A stretch of DNA of 64,000 nt from Canna indica (lineage: Eukaryota; Streptophyta; Magnoliopsida; Zingiberales; Cannaceae): contig CP136890.1 of assembly GCA_034359265.1 (NCBI GenBank), forward strand, positions 50,425,001-50,489,000, written 5' to 3'. How positions within the stretch are numbered: the stretch's first letter is position 1; each line of letters starts with the position of its first letter. Below, piece by piece: positions 1 to 11,452 of the stretch. The notes under the pieces were generated by a model. It was not told the origin of the DNA. It saw nothing but the letters and a program-made list of their open reading frames with translations, and did not search any database. Made by a program: the position numbers and the translations under genes.

Positions 1-2663
1 GAGATTGTTTAACTATAGCAAAAAATTTCTACAAGTAATGTTGAAACTAGTGATTCAGTAGTAAAAAGCCATCAATTAATGTCCTTCCAATAATTTCTCT
101 AGCTTCTATATTCAACACCATATAAAGCCAGTTAAAATCATAGGTAATTTCATGATTCATGAGACCTAATGAGTAATAAAAAATATAAATCAAACTAGAT
201 AGATATACTGATATAGAACAAAAAATATATCAAATGGGTACCATCGTACCATATGTTGCAAATTATAGGCATGGATCTAACAATAAACCAACAATGATCT
301 ACTTTGTCCTAAGATGATAATTACAAGAGCACATAATTTGTAACGAACTGTGTTTGAGAACAACATACACATACACCTTTAGGAGTGAAGAGAAACCCTT
401 TGATGTTTTAAAGATGACCACCATCCAAAACCCTCAAGTAACCTCAGTCAAGAAGAACCAATGGCTTACATGATTGTAACCCGGATCAAAAATTGAAGTG
501 GAGAGTTAATTCATATATGGTTCATGAGACATCATAAACCATAAGACACTTCGATGCCTAATTGTAAGATTAACCATATTGATATGCGCAGAAACCAGTA
601 AGATTGATATGTGCATAAACTAATATATGTACCCTTGAGATAATCTCCATAAAAGGACAAATGCATATCAAGTACAAAAGAAATCACCATTGATACAACT
701 ACATGAAGTAAGAACTACTTGAAATTACTGAGGCGATATTGAAACCAATACTAAAAACAATTCCTGAAGTCCATCTTACAGCATACAAAAATAGAACATC
801 ACAACAAAGTAAAGAACTATACCAATGAGATAACTCAAATATTGCGGCATTTCCAATGAGATAACTGATCTCAGTCTCATACCATTCTTCTTAATATACC
901 AAGCAATCTCCTTAACAGCAATGACATATTTAAGAAATTAGAAATCAATCAAGCACATGAACATAATTAAAAGGAGCAAATTTGATGTAAAATGAGCCAG
1001 ATATGTTTGTAAAATTTGAAGTAATTCTAAACAAGCTATAAATTCATGTTTTCCACATTCAATCTGGACTCTGATATGTTTGCAACATAACTCAATATCT
1101 AATGTTATAGTAATGAGCCAGATATGTTTACAACACAACTCAAAGTTTATTAGTTTTATTAAATTATTAAATATATGAGAAATAGAGCTTAATAATTATA
1201 TTGAGATTGCAAGGGTAAAAACAAAAATAATTGGATATTTGCATAATCAATTCTTTTTCCAATCACATAAGGGTATGAAATTTAAATTTTGGTATGGTAA
1301 ATAATAAACAATTGAAAGGAACAGAAACCATTTTAACTGAAAAAGACTTTCCTCTATTTTAAATTCTTAAGCAACTCGTACTTTATGAATAAGCAATATA
1401 CATCACTTGAACATGCAGTTGACTTATAAGAATCTGTTTGATCAGCAAACAAAAATATGTAGAGAGCATTAAGATGAGAACTATATTGTTGAGTGGACGC
1501 TCCGTTTAGAATGGCGACAACAAAAACGAAACCAGCGCATTGTTGAACAGGGCGCCAATTTCATTGAAACCAACTCACTATCGAACAAGGCTCTACTGAA
1601 GCTTGGCTTTTAGAAGTTCCAAATTGTATCAGACTACAGAGGGCATCTATATATTATATAGATAGCATGATCTTTGTAGTGAAATAGCTTTCTTAATTCT
1701 GACATATTATATATTAATTTGGAATGTAGCAATTAATTTAGTAGAAGTTAAGAATTATTAGGCTAACCATTTATCCTAAATGCTTAAGATTCTACAAGAG
1801 ATCTTAATCTATACAAAGCAAAACTATAATAGGATTCAAAACATGCATGTTGACCCACTGGCCTACATATATACAACAACAAGCTCACATATAGATAATT
1901 AAGCAAATAAATAAAAACAATAGGACAAATTTCGAATTCATGAGAAATTTAGTTTATTGAGAAATCTTAAAAGATTAGATAAACGAAGATATCATCTCCT
2001 CTGCAAAGAAAAAGCTAAAAACAAAGAGACAAATGGAGTATGAAACAAATGAGTTCAAATGCCAACATACTCATCAGGGGTTGCTCCTTTGGCTCCTTTG
2101 GATGTTTATCTTCACATGCTTCCACCATGACTTTTTGATCCCTCCTTGCAGAATAAATCATTAGAAGCTAAAAGTTAGCAGACTAAGACAAATGTAGATA
2201 TATGAATTCAGATTTCCATAACCTCATTGAAGCCTAGTTCCTTGTTTTGATATTATTCTAGAAAATACTTTATTTGAAGCATTGTCAATTAGTTCAATGT
2301 ATCTATCTATTCTAGAAACATAATAAGGTATTGATCAATAGTATTTAACTGATCAATAGCATTTAACTAACCGCCGAAATCAAAAGAACAAAAAGGTCAA
2401 TTAAGAAATGCATCATGAAGAGGTGGAATCAACATTTTGAACAGGAATGCAAAATCAGGTGGAATCAACATTTCAAATAATAAAATTAATGAATAAGGGA
2501 GACAAGCAAGGAAATAAATTTATGCATATAAAAGGTCATGTCTTGGCCATTAAATGATTTAACAGAATGTAGCATAAAGTTTGACTGTGCATGGTTGAAA
2601 GCAAATAAGCTCGGGTAATGAGAGCAAATATACTTTGCAGCTACCATTAACTTTAAATATATA
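1..2663. other. AT-rich intergenic spacer, no gene recognised
   Basis: No long reading frame and no recognisable domain is visible. Two stretches look exon-like on the minus strand. About 780-930 reads VKEIAWYIKKNGMRLRS and recurs on the plus strand near 36195-36305. About 2065-2145 reads KVMVEACEDKHPKEPKEQ after a possible acceptor. Neither is identified and both are short, so they are more likely decayed exons than genes. Confidence 0.6.
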
Positions 2664-2800
2664 TCCGGTTAATTCGGTAAATTAACCGAACCGTCGGTTA
2701 ATTTACCGAACCGAACCGAAAACCGAACCGAAATTAATTCGGTTCGGTTAAATCGGTTTCGGTTCCATTTCAGTGAATCGGTGAAGTTTGCTCACCCCTA
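2664..2800. mobile_element. CGGTT-rich transposon end (hAT-like remnant)
   Basis: The block is built from repeated CGGTT/AACCG words and ends in the word GCTCACCCCTA. The reverse of that word, AGGGGTGAGC, starts a similar CGGTT-rich block at 49191. Such CACCCCTA ends with internal CGGTT words recur in plant genomes and are usually attributed to non-autonomous DNA transposons. Only one end is visible, so the class is inferred and the copy is probably truncated. Confidence 0.5.
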
Positions 2801-2802
2801 TG

Positions 2803-3927
2803 GACCAGTGAGGACAGCCTTATGTGGTAGAGGATCATGGCTGAATTAGGAATGTCTGTCCATTAATGGGCTTTGATTGACCCGACAATGACTTAGGTGG
2901 CACATGTTTGGTCCACCAAAGGGCTTCTTTAATTAGGTCGACTATCTACTTTTAGTAGGACAACCGTCGGCTTCATTGAGCTTTAATTTTCTCAATTGTT
3001 CTAATGCTTGCTTCATTGTTATTTAATATTATTAACACATAACTCTTTGTAACAATTATATATATATAGCCCATATCCAATACTTATTTGTATTATCTAA
3101 TATTACTTTGGTCAGTGCTTTTGGATATCAATATTTTGAGGTTCTTATGAAGTAGGAATAAATCTGTTTAATGTAATTGACATGTCATATTTTCATATAT
3201 TTTATTTTATATATTATTTGGAGTATGCTTTCAAGTTTTTGACTGTCTGAATTTCTAATTTAGCTTCTCAGACATTTTTCCTTCTACGTAATCAACAATA
3301 GTATAACTACGTTTCGTTTTTTGTGCGAACAGTGCTATCTTGGGGAGGATGATATGGCAATCACTCGTGCAATCCTAATGTAAGTTTGCTTAAAATAGAT
3401 ACTCTAGTATACTTCCTATTACTATTTGACACAATTTGTCATTTATGTGATGAACTTTAATTAGGTACATGAATTGTTTGCTTGCTTCTAGGCATTTCCA
3501 TTTACTCTTTTGTTAAGTGGTTTATATATATATTATCGAAGTCTCCTTTTACATTGTTAAATGCTTTATTTAGCTGTTGTGATTTGGTCCACTTAAATAG
3601 TTTGTTCTCATGACAACATGTTTTAAATGTCATACCAATTGAATTTGTCTTGATATGTTCTATGGGATATGAACATTTTATCTTGAACTGCTTAGTACTT
3701 CTAACTTTCATTTCATTATTTTTATAGGTATTTATCATAAGAAAATATTGCACTGTCGGAACAGTTTCGTTGATGTGGTCGTCTTAGTATGACGAGCCCA
3801 TATATCTTTTATATGATTATTATTATGAAATCTATTGTTATTATATAATCCATTGTTTAGATATTTCAAAATACTTAAATAGTTAAACTGTTTAAGTATT
3901 TTTCATTGCTGCACATGTATGCATTTC
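2803..3927 (+). repeat. Segmental duplication arm 1 (paralogue at 22874-24090)
   Basis: This block matches 22874-24090 in the same orientation over about 1.1 kb with scattered substitutions and small indels. Both copies hold the same exon-like piece. At 3333-3379 an AG precedes CYLGEDDMAITRAIL, followed by a GTAAGT donor; the second copy reads CYLGENDMTITRAIL at the equivalent place. A second AG-bounded piece follows near 3728. The conserved splice signals suggest decayed exons of one host gene. I do not recognise the protein. Confidence 0.6.
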
Positions 3928-4122
3928 ACTAATACTGGTAGTGTAGAAATTTTAAATGCAAAAGTCTAGATTGTTTTTAAAAAAAATCTAGAAGAACATA
4001 ATGATAGTAAAAAGAATGATAATAGTAATTTGCTAAACCTGAACAATATACTTAGCTCCGCACGTGGGCAGTAAATGAGTTGATAGATCTCTAATCCTTT
4101 TGAGCAGAAACATCTACCATAA
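3928..4122. other. Spacer ending at the insertion site of the nested stack
   Basis: No coding signal. The last bases, ACATCTACCATAA, match 56151-56163, which is the uninterrupted paralogous site. TAA at 4120-4122 is the left copy of the 3-bp target duplication of the element that follows. Confidence 0.6.
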
Positions 4123-4649
4123 GGGCCAGTTTGGTACATTGTACTAGCTTGTATAGTACTAGTCTGTATTGATTAACATGTATAATACTAGTGTTACGCC
4201 CCAACTCAAGGTCGCGTGATCGGCCAAGGTACATGTCGGTACCCCGAAGCCTACCACATGCACTAAACCACTACACCAAAGAAAACACTGCACATCCAGG
4301 TATCATGAACAAAAGACAAAGGTGCAAATCTTTATTTAAAAAACAAAACAAATGTCAAAACAGTTTTAGTAATTTCAAATTCGAAGGAAACAACTCAAGT
4401 TTCAAAGTCTAAAGCAGATACAAGTTTTTTTTTCAAAGACAAACTACTCAGTGCATGTCTACAACCCTATCGACACGACTACGACTATGTGACTGCCTGC
4501 TACGAGATCTGCGCCAACGCCTGCCCTCCAGTCGCACCATGCCACCAAGCCGTACCTCACTGGTCGGGCTCTGCAAAAAAAATAAAACAAGAAATCGTGA
4601 GTTCACAAGGAACTCAGTGAGCGGTCCTTCTGAACCTCCACTTAAATCA

Positions 4650-4770
4650 TGTTAAGGACTTAATTATATATATCATTTCTCTATGTACTTTTATGCAAAA
4701 ATAAATAATAATATATTGGTAGTAATATGGGGGCTGCCAAAGGCAGCAAGTGATTTCCCCAAACTTCTCA
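4650..4770 (+). repeat. 5' LTR of a small copia element
   Basis: The 121-bp repeat starts TGTTAAGGAC and ends ACTTCTCA. It is followed at once by TGGTATCAGAGCC (4771-4783), complementary to the 3' end of initiator tRNA-Met, which is the normal primer site of plant copia elements. Its partner is at 6442-6559. Confidence 0.85.
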
Positions 4771-4872
4771 TGGTATCAGAGCCAATTATGTGGTTGATAT
4801 TGTGCCACCCGCAGATGTCTAGTTCTGCAAAACTCCACGCTCCAGATGTCCAATCCTGGGCGTGAGGGGGGG

Positions 4873-4987
4873 TGTTAAAGTCCCACATTGGTTAAAAATA
4901 TTATCAAGGTAGCCTTTAAATAGTTTAGGCAATCCTCTCCTCATGAGCTAGCTTTTGGGATGAGTTAGACTCATTAATTTTTTAACA
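4873..4987 (+). repeat. Second LTR of another copia/TRIM family inside the copia element
   Basis: A 115-bp TG...CA unit starts TGTTAAAGTCCCACATTGG and ends TTTTTTAACA. It is preceded by a purine tract (GTGAGGGGGGG) and followed at 4988 by a second TGGTATCAGAGCC primer site. Its sequence differs from the outer LTRs. A purine tract before and a primer site after mean it once served both as a 3' LTR and as a 5' LTR, as in tandem TRIM arrays. Confidence 0.65.
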
Positions 4988-5258
4988 TGGTATCAGAGCC
5001 AAGAAATCCCTAAAAAAAATTCTCCTTTTTCTGTCCGATTACTGTTCATTGCACACTGTTCACCCGACATTGTTCATCCCGCAGTACTGTTTATCATCTG
5101 CTCCTGCCATCTCCTGTTCTCTCCATCTAATTCTGAGATCCAAAGTTGGGAAAGGTTCCTCCCTAGATTTGTGTTCAAATCCAAAGTTGCGGCTTCGAGG
5201 AAATCTACGACAAGACTACAAATCAAAGGGTTTATGCTTATCACTATGAAAAAAATGA

Positions 5259-6350
5259 ATGGATTTAGAAGGGGACACAGTGGATGCACTCAAAGCTCTC
5301 AACCTCAGACACAACTTGTTGTCTCTACCTTTGTTCATGGAGGTACTCCTACCACGTGCCTGGTTTAGCAAGTTTAGCTCCGCTATCACTCAGTTTGGTA
5401 TGATGAGATGCACCTCCGATCATTCAGTCTTCTTTTGCACCTCTCCTTTTGGAAAACGAGTTCTCCTCATTGTTTATGTAGATGACATTATTATAACTAG
5501 AGATGATACAGATGGGATACAAAAATTGAAGTCTTATTTACATCAGCAATTTCAGACCAAGGACTTAGGTGATTTGAAATACTTCCTTGGTATTGAAGTA
5601 GCTCGATCAGGGGTAGCAATCTATATTTCTCAAAGGAAGTATGTACTTGATATGCTATAGGAGGCAGGTATGTTGGGAGCCCGACCAGTTGACACTCCTA
5701 TGGAGCCAAATATAAAGCTATTAACGAAGCAGGGTGAATCCTTGGTTGATCCAGGTCCATATTGTAGATTGATAGGCAAGTTAAACTATCTTACAGTCAC
5801 GAGACCTGATATCTCTTTCATTGTTAGTGTACTCAGTCAATTTCTTGAGTCACCCTGTGAGGGACATTGGGAAGCTGCATTGAGGGTCCTTCGTTGTCTC
5901 AAGAAAGCTCTAGGAAAGGGACTCTTGTACTGTGATAGGGGTCACCTCAGGTGACAGGCTATTCTGATGTAGATTGGGCAGGTTCACCTATTGATCGCCG
6001 ATCTACTTCAGGATATTGTGTGATGCTTAGTGGTAACTTGATATCAAGGAAAAGCAAGAAACAAAGTGTGGTAGCTAGATCTAGTGCTAATGCAGAATAC
6101 AGGGCTATGGCTCTTGTGTCTTGTGAATTAATATGGCTAAAGCAGTTAATAGGAGAACTCGGAATCATCCATAAAGAACCAATGAAGCTGCTTTGTGATA
6201 ATCAGGCTGCTTTGCATATTGCCTCTAATCCGGTTTTTCATGAAAGAACAAAGCACATAGAAATTGATTGTCACTTTATCAGAGAGAAAGTGCAGTATAA
6301 GGAAATAGTCATATTATTTGTAAGTTCAAATGAACAATTAATTGGCTGAT
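5259..6350 (+). pseudogene. Copia pol remnant: reverse transcriptase C-terminus and RNase H
   Basis: The plus-strand frame holds the copia RT active-site box LLIVYVDDIII (YVDD at 5475-5486), then FLGIEVA, SQRKYVLDML, the VTRPDISF block and a full RNase H region with DVDWAG, STSGY and the ERTKHIEIDCHFIRE block near the C-terminus. In a live element these copy the RNA into DNA and remove the RNA strand. It is broken: a TAG nonsense codon at 5658-5660 interrupts the frame, a one-base shift near 5950 moves the RNase H part to another frame, and a stop at 6347 truncates the end. The N-terminal half of RT is absent and nothing upstream codes for gag or integrase, so the element cannot move by itself. 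Confidence 0.85.
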
Positions 6351-6441
6351 ATACTAACTAAATCTTTAAGATGTCCTAGAATATTTTATATTTATAACAA
6401 GTTGGGCTTACATGACATATTTGCTCCAACTAGAGGGGGAG

Positions 6442-6559
6442 TGTTAAGGACCTAATTGTATATATCATTTCTCTATGTACTTTTATGCAAAAATACAGAA
6501 TAATATATTGGTACTATGGTGGTTGCCAAAGATAGCAAGTGATTTTCTCAAACTTCTCA
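6442..6559 (+). repeat. 3' LTR of the small copia element
   Basis: Starts TGTTAAGGAC directly after a purine-rich tract and ends ACTTCTCA, matching 4650-4770 with roughly a dozen differences and small indels. That divergence suggests the insertion is not recent. Confidence 0.85.
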
Positions 6560-8496
6560 AATCCCTGATATGATAACATATAAATATATACACAAGCACA
6601 TAAATGAGGAGTCTATGCTAGTCATATCATGGTAACCGGCTAATTGGCCAACCTATGCGAATAAGTAGTCTAGCCATATCGGCTCCTTCAGACTGAGTAT
6701 CATTCGGCTACTATGGCCTCATCCTGCATGAATGGTTCGGCTCTGTCCGACCTTCACCGCAATACAGTACTCGGCTGCATCGGCCTATACAACATACAAG
6801 GAATGTCAATCACAATCACTGGGCCCGTCAACTAGGATGGTCAACTAGTATCGGGATCCCACCGGGTTAGGGATATCTAGCCCCACCCCACTCGGGTCTA
6901 CCATCAGTGTAGCCCACTTATGAAATATCAGGACCCTCCGCCACTCAGGTCTAACACCTAGAGGGCCCGCTAGTGCAATCTCAAGACCCTAATCACCGCT
7001 GAGTCGAGTAATATCTATTTCGACAATCGGTATTCCTCAGTAGACCATCTCAATCACAATACACAATCAGAGTTTCAAAAAAAATACTTCCATCTTAATC
7101 CTCAGGCATCAACCCGTATCCGACCCCTTCCTCGGGTCTCACTAGTCGAATACTAATATTCGCTATCTTTCCCTAGGTGTGAAACCTAATCTATGCATTA
7201 TATTTCTTAAGTGTAACCACATTTCATAAGCATGAAAATGTCTAATTTTGGGTTCATCACAACATAATTAACTTAATAAATTCATTCTACAACTATCCTC
7301 ATGAGTAATCACATGATTCCCAAAATAAGGAGATTAAATTTAGCTTTTAATTACTAAAATTTCAGTAAGGAAATAATTGGTCTAATATGACAAAGATTTA
7401 ACCATAGAATGGTAAAGAATGAAGAATTTCCATGATTCACATTCCATAATAGATTCTAACCATATAAGTGCATTCACGAACATTTCCTTATCAAGTGTTA
7501 ATTGCAATCTACCACTATCAACAGTCCATTCATCGAATAAAATACTTAACATACTAGGCCGAGATGTTCCCCTCTTACCCACTCGGCCGAACCCTATAAA
7601 AGGTTTATCATACTCGGCCGAGCCTATCAAGGTGAGATTAGGGCTCTTTCGACCATGAACAAGAACACTCGAGTCACAAGTCTTGCAAGGAATTCGATCC
7701 AAGAGGTTTCAACACCTCTAAAAAATTGGGGGAAAATTCGGCATGACCTTTCCTTTTTTTCCTTCATTCGGCCGACCCCTAAATTCAAGGAAAACTCCGT
7801 GAAACTTCGTCATTCAACAACATATACACAAGATAATCAAATCTCGGCAAAATTTCGACGAGACGACGAAAATATCACGAGAAATCGATAAAATCTCCAA
7901 TATCTTGGGTCGGCTACCCGCCTACCGTATGGATCTCGGTTAGACCACTCACCTTGATCGGATGAAGGAGATGGACTAGATGAGGACGATCCCGATTTCT
8001 CCGACGATGACACGAGACCGGCACCGTCCACAAGCTCCTCTCCCCTTTCATCTTCCCTCGGGCTGCGTGCGGCTCCCTCTTGCCTTGAGCCGCACGACGG
8101 CTTGGGGTGAGAGGGTTTTAGTCCCCCCCTTTTTTGACAAAAATGCCCTCATGACTTAAGTTCCCTCACTCAACTCAACCCGAGTTCGAATTGAGCACCG
8201 ACTCGACCCGCGAATCTGATTTCAACTAGACTTGAATCGATCTAGCACATAAATCATATAAACATAACTCACGAGTCAAACAAATGGAATTATACCTTCT
8301 ATTCGCGTCGATTTTCGTGACTCAACCCTACTATTCCCCAATCCCGTGCGCTGCACCAAATAAAATTTTTATATTAGGAAACCTCGGGTATTATAACTAG
8401 CCTTTATTGTATTATTATTATACAGTATTTGATGCACACATGTACTAGCATGTATAGTACTAATCTGTATGGACTAGTCTCTATTGACTAACTTGT

Positions 8497-8679
8497 ATAA
8501 TATAATATAATATAATATAATATAATATAATATAATATAATATAGTACAATATAATATAATACAATATAATAAAGTATAATATAATACAATATAATATAA
8601 TACAATATAATATAATACAATATAATATAATATAATACAATATAATATAATATAATATAATATAATATAATATAATATA
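8497..8679. repeat. (TATAA)n microsatellite, unit 1
   Basis: An uninterrupted run of TATAA/TACAA pentamers spanning about 180 bp. Apparent proteins rich in Ile, Leu and Tyr on the minus strand are by-products of the repeat and not genes. Confidence 0.95.
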
Positions 8680-9254
8680 TTGCAAGGAATTCGATCCAAG
8701 AGATTTCAACACCTCTAGGAAATTGGGGGAAAATTCGGTATGACCTTTCCCCTTTTTCCTTCATTCGGCCGACCCCTAAATTCAAGGAAAACTCTGTGAA
8801 ACTTCGTCATTCAACAACATATACACAAGATAATCAAATCTCGGCAAAATTTCGACGAGACGACGAAAATATCACGAGAAATCGACAAAATCTCCAATAT
8901 CTTGGGTCGGCTACTCGCCTACCCTATGGATCTCGGTTAGACCACTCACCTTGATCGGATGAAGGAGATGGACTAGATGAGGACGATTCCGATTTCTCCG
9001 ACGATGGCACGAGACCGGCGCCGTCCACAAGCTCCTCTCCCCTTTCATCTTCCCTCGGGCTGCGTGCGGCTCCCTCTTGCCTTGAGCCGCACGACGGCTT
9101 GGGGTGAGAGGGTTTTAGTCCCCCCCTTTTTTGACAAAAATGCCCTCATGACTTAAGTTCCCTCACTCAACTCAACCCGAGTTCGAATTAAGCCCCGACT
9201 CGACCCGCAAATCTGATTTCAACCAGACTTGAATCGATCTAGCACATAAATCAT

Positions 9255-9498
9255 TGCTCCTTGCCCCATTTGTGCCGAAGGCAAGTTGAATCTTTCGTCA
9301 TGTTGTTTTGAGTACCCCCCCCCCTTAGGTTATTCACACGAGCCTGGATGTTTGGAACATTCATCTGGGCCGGTTTCCTAGTGCTGGGTGGATACATTGC
9401 TGGGCCCATTATGGGCTCCGTTGGCCTTCTTAAAGCAGATTCTGTCGATGAGAATGCTGCTTCTGTTTTTCTGAATAGGCTCCTTAAGGTTGGGTATT
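9255..9498 (+). other. 244-bp insert with an open frame, unidentified
   Basis: This piece interrupts only the second unit of the tandem duplication, between AAATCAT and ATAAACATAAC. After a run of ten C and an AG it holds an open frame beginning near 9342: AWMFGTFIWAGFLVLGGYI, then GPIMGSVGLLKADSVDENAA and SVFLNRLLKVG. The first part is hydrophobic enough for one membrane segment, and the later part looks like a soluble helix. Its GC content is far above its surroundings. It looks like a captured exon of a host membrane protein, but I do not recognise the family. It could also be a chance frame. Confidence 0.45.
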
Positions 9499-9726
9499 AT
9501 AAACATAACTCACGAGTCAAATAAATGGAATTATACCTTCTATTCGCGTCGATTTTCGTGACTCAACCCTGCTATTCCCCAATCCCGTGCGCTGCACCAA
9601 ATAAAATTTTTATATTTGGGTATTATAACTAGCCTGTATTGTACTATTATTATACAGTATTTGATGCACACATGTACTAGCATGTATAGTACTAGTCTGT
9701 ATGAATTAGTCTCTATTGACTAACTT

Positions 9727-9946
9727 GTATAATATAATATAATATAATATAATATAGTATAATATAATATAATATAATATGATATAATATAATATAATAT
9801 AATATAATATAATATAATATAATATAATACAATACAATATAATATAATATAATATAATATAATACAATACAATACAATACAATACAATACAATATAATAC
9901 AATATAATATAATATAATACAATATAATACAATATAATATAATATA
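9727..9946. repeat. (TATAA)n microsatellite, unit 2
   Basis: A pentamer run of TATAA with TACAA variants, longer than its twin at 8497-8679 by about 40 bp and with more TACAA units. The difference is ordinary slippage after the duplication. Confidence 0.95.
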
Positions 9947-10237
9947 AAAATTATAATATATTTTATCATTAAAAATATTTCATAAATTAAAATTATTTTT
10001 TAATTTTTTTGTATGTTTTTAATATTTTTTAATTTTTGGCCGGAAGTAAAATGAGTAACCAAAATATTGAAAGTTTTAATGCAGGCTAATGAAGAGTTTT
10101 GGGAGTATATTATTAATACAGGTTATGTCAGCTTATGAGGTACAATTTTTGATGCATGTATTAGTTAATACTCTTTCCAAACACTATTATCCTAATACTA
10201 TACATGATGGTTATACAAGGTACCAAACGGGCCCTAA

Positions 10238-10770
10238 ATGTATGTAAGTGAGCTAATAATATTTATTTTTGCAGATGTTATTTGGTTTCATCATTGTAGT
10301 TGTTACTTATTAAGCTAATTATAGCATGCATCTACATTCTTGTTTAATTTTAATGATAATGCTAACTTCATATTTGAGCACCGATTTCACCAATATGCAA
10401 GTAGGTGATCTATACTTCTAATTCTAGGGTTGTGTGATCTCTCTTTCTTCATAGATCACATTAATTGATGTCTTGTTCTCTAAACAATTGATGATTGAGA
10501 ATTATAACTTATAAATTGCATAGTTTATTCTTACTATTTATCTTGAGTTAATGATGTTTAGTAATGAGATTGAATCAAGTCCATTGACATTCATGAGATA
10601 GATATCAACTGCTATTTATAAACAACACTTGTGTCTTTGTTATATAATTTGACATCGATTATTTTTAAGGTGAAGTGTACTTTATGGTATCTTTCGACTA
10701 TTGTCAATGCATAGAAAGCCACCAAAATGGTCTACGTTAGTTTTGCATTAGTCTACATTAGTTTTAGTAT
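10238..10770 (+). repeat. Segment paralogous to 56164-56690
   Basis: Starting at ATGTATGTAAGTGAGC the sequence follows 56164 onward for about 530 bp with few changes. In the other copy an exon-like piece reads FRFEHRFHQSASR before a GTAATC donor (near 56298-56330); here the same place reads CACCGATTTCACCAATATGC with a stop. No function can be named. The match ends near GTCTACATTAGTTTTA, where the two loci diverge. Confidence 0.7.
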
Positions 10771-11452
10771 CTCTGCTTCGTCACAAAAAAATATCATCCA
10801 ACAAAAACTAAGCCACCAAAATAGTCTACTAACTCTTTTTTGAAAAGAAAGATCCATTACATGATGATACATGTGATCCTTCAAAATCAAAGATAATAGG
10901 CACACATCTATTTTCTTCGATCATCAAACATGTCCTAATAGTTCTTTCTGGTTCTCATAACATATTGGTTTTCAGCAAGTTTACAACTTATCCCAATATT
11001 GAGTGTTAATATGGCTCCATCAAATATGATGCATCTGCTGGACAAGAAGAAGGTACCCTAACGCGAAGCATCTCCAATTTCTCTTCAGCTTATTCTTCCT
11101 ATAGATTGATTTCTCTTAAACGTTAAACAAACTGAATTAAGTGATGGATTTGTTTTTTAGAGAAGGAAACTAAAGTTGATATATGGTAAAATTAATAATT
11201 TAGATAATTAGAAGGAAAAAGGGTTTGAGAGGAGTTTATTTGTTCTTCATGAAGATATTCCGCCAAGAAACAACAACAAATAGTCCTAATGAATTTGGTA
11301 TGCTGCCCGCAATCAACGTTTGACCACATCGAACAATTTGCTATTTGAATAGTAGGATGCTCTATTTTTTAGAGAATTAATTAGAGTTTCTTTCATTTGC
11401 AATTCACTCTTCCTCTTTTTTCCTTAATGCGAACACACACACACATATATAT
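10771..11452. other. Spacer without recognised features
   Basis: AT-rich, with no open frame of note and no repeat that I can match elsewhere in the window. A short CA/TA run lies at about 11432-11452 just before the MITE. Confidence 0.5.

Larger units (their letters stand above)
4650..6559 (+). mobile_element. Ty1/copia element, truncated and chimeric
   Basis: A 1.9-kb element with short LTRs of 121 and 118 bp. The left flank reads AATCA and the right flank AATCC, an imperfect 5-bp target duplication. The internal region lacks gag, protease, integrase and the N-terminal half of reverse transcriptase, keeping only the RT C-terminus and RNase H. A second, different LTR with its own primer site sits inside at 4873-5000, so the element is a recombinant or was itself a target. 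The purine tract is GAGGGGGAG before 6442. It lies within the Tekay solo LTR and is younger than it. Confidence 0.8.
4192..8395 (-). mobile_element. Tekay-type gypsy solo LTR, split by a copia insertion
   Basis: It starts TGTTACGCCCC and ends GTATTATA, and is flanked by a perfect 5-bp duplication ACTAG (4187-4191 and 8396-8400). Related LTRs lie at 12674-14995 and 17752-19802. No internal region is present, so this is a solo LTR left by recombination between the two LTRs of a former element. Without the copia insertion at 4650-6559 it is about 2.3 kb. Orientation is taken from the coding direction of the related elements. GC-rich tracts around 7900-8200 belong to the LTR and are not genes. 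Confidence 0.8.
7683..9946. repeat. Tandem duplication (7683-8679 and 8680-9946)
   Basis: TTGCAAGGAATTCGATCC begins both units (7683 and 8680), 997 bp apart, and the units are nearly identical. Each holds the 3' end of the Tekay LTR, about 100 bp of the host element and a TATAA-type microsatellite. Unit 2 carries an extra 244 bp at 9255-9498. The duplication happened after the LTR inserted, because it includes the LTR/host junction. Confidence 0.8.
4123..10234. mobile_element. Harbinger/Tourist-like element carrying nested insertions
   Basis: The left end GGGCCAGTTTGGTAC and the right end GTACCAAACGGGCCC are near-perfect inverted repeats. TAA lies on both sides (4120-4122 and 10235-10237). 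The flanks, ACATCTACCA on the left and ATGTATGTAAGTGAG on the right, sit together around a single TAA at 56161, so that locus is an empty site. A 3-bp TAA duplication and GGGCC-type ends fit the PIF/Harbinger (Tourist) superfamily. No transposase is present. The original element was probably under 1 kb; its bulk is a Tekay solo LTR, a copia element inside that, and a tandem duplication with TATAA microsatellites. Confidence 0.75.

Noticed and set aside
8474..9969. Several 70-100 codon frames rich in Ile, Leu and Tyr on the minus strand
   Set aside because: They are translations of the (TATAA)n microsatellites in three frames. A 5-bp repeat without stops is open in all frames of one strand.
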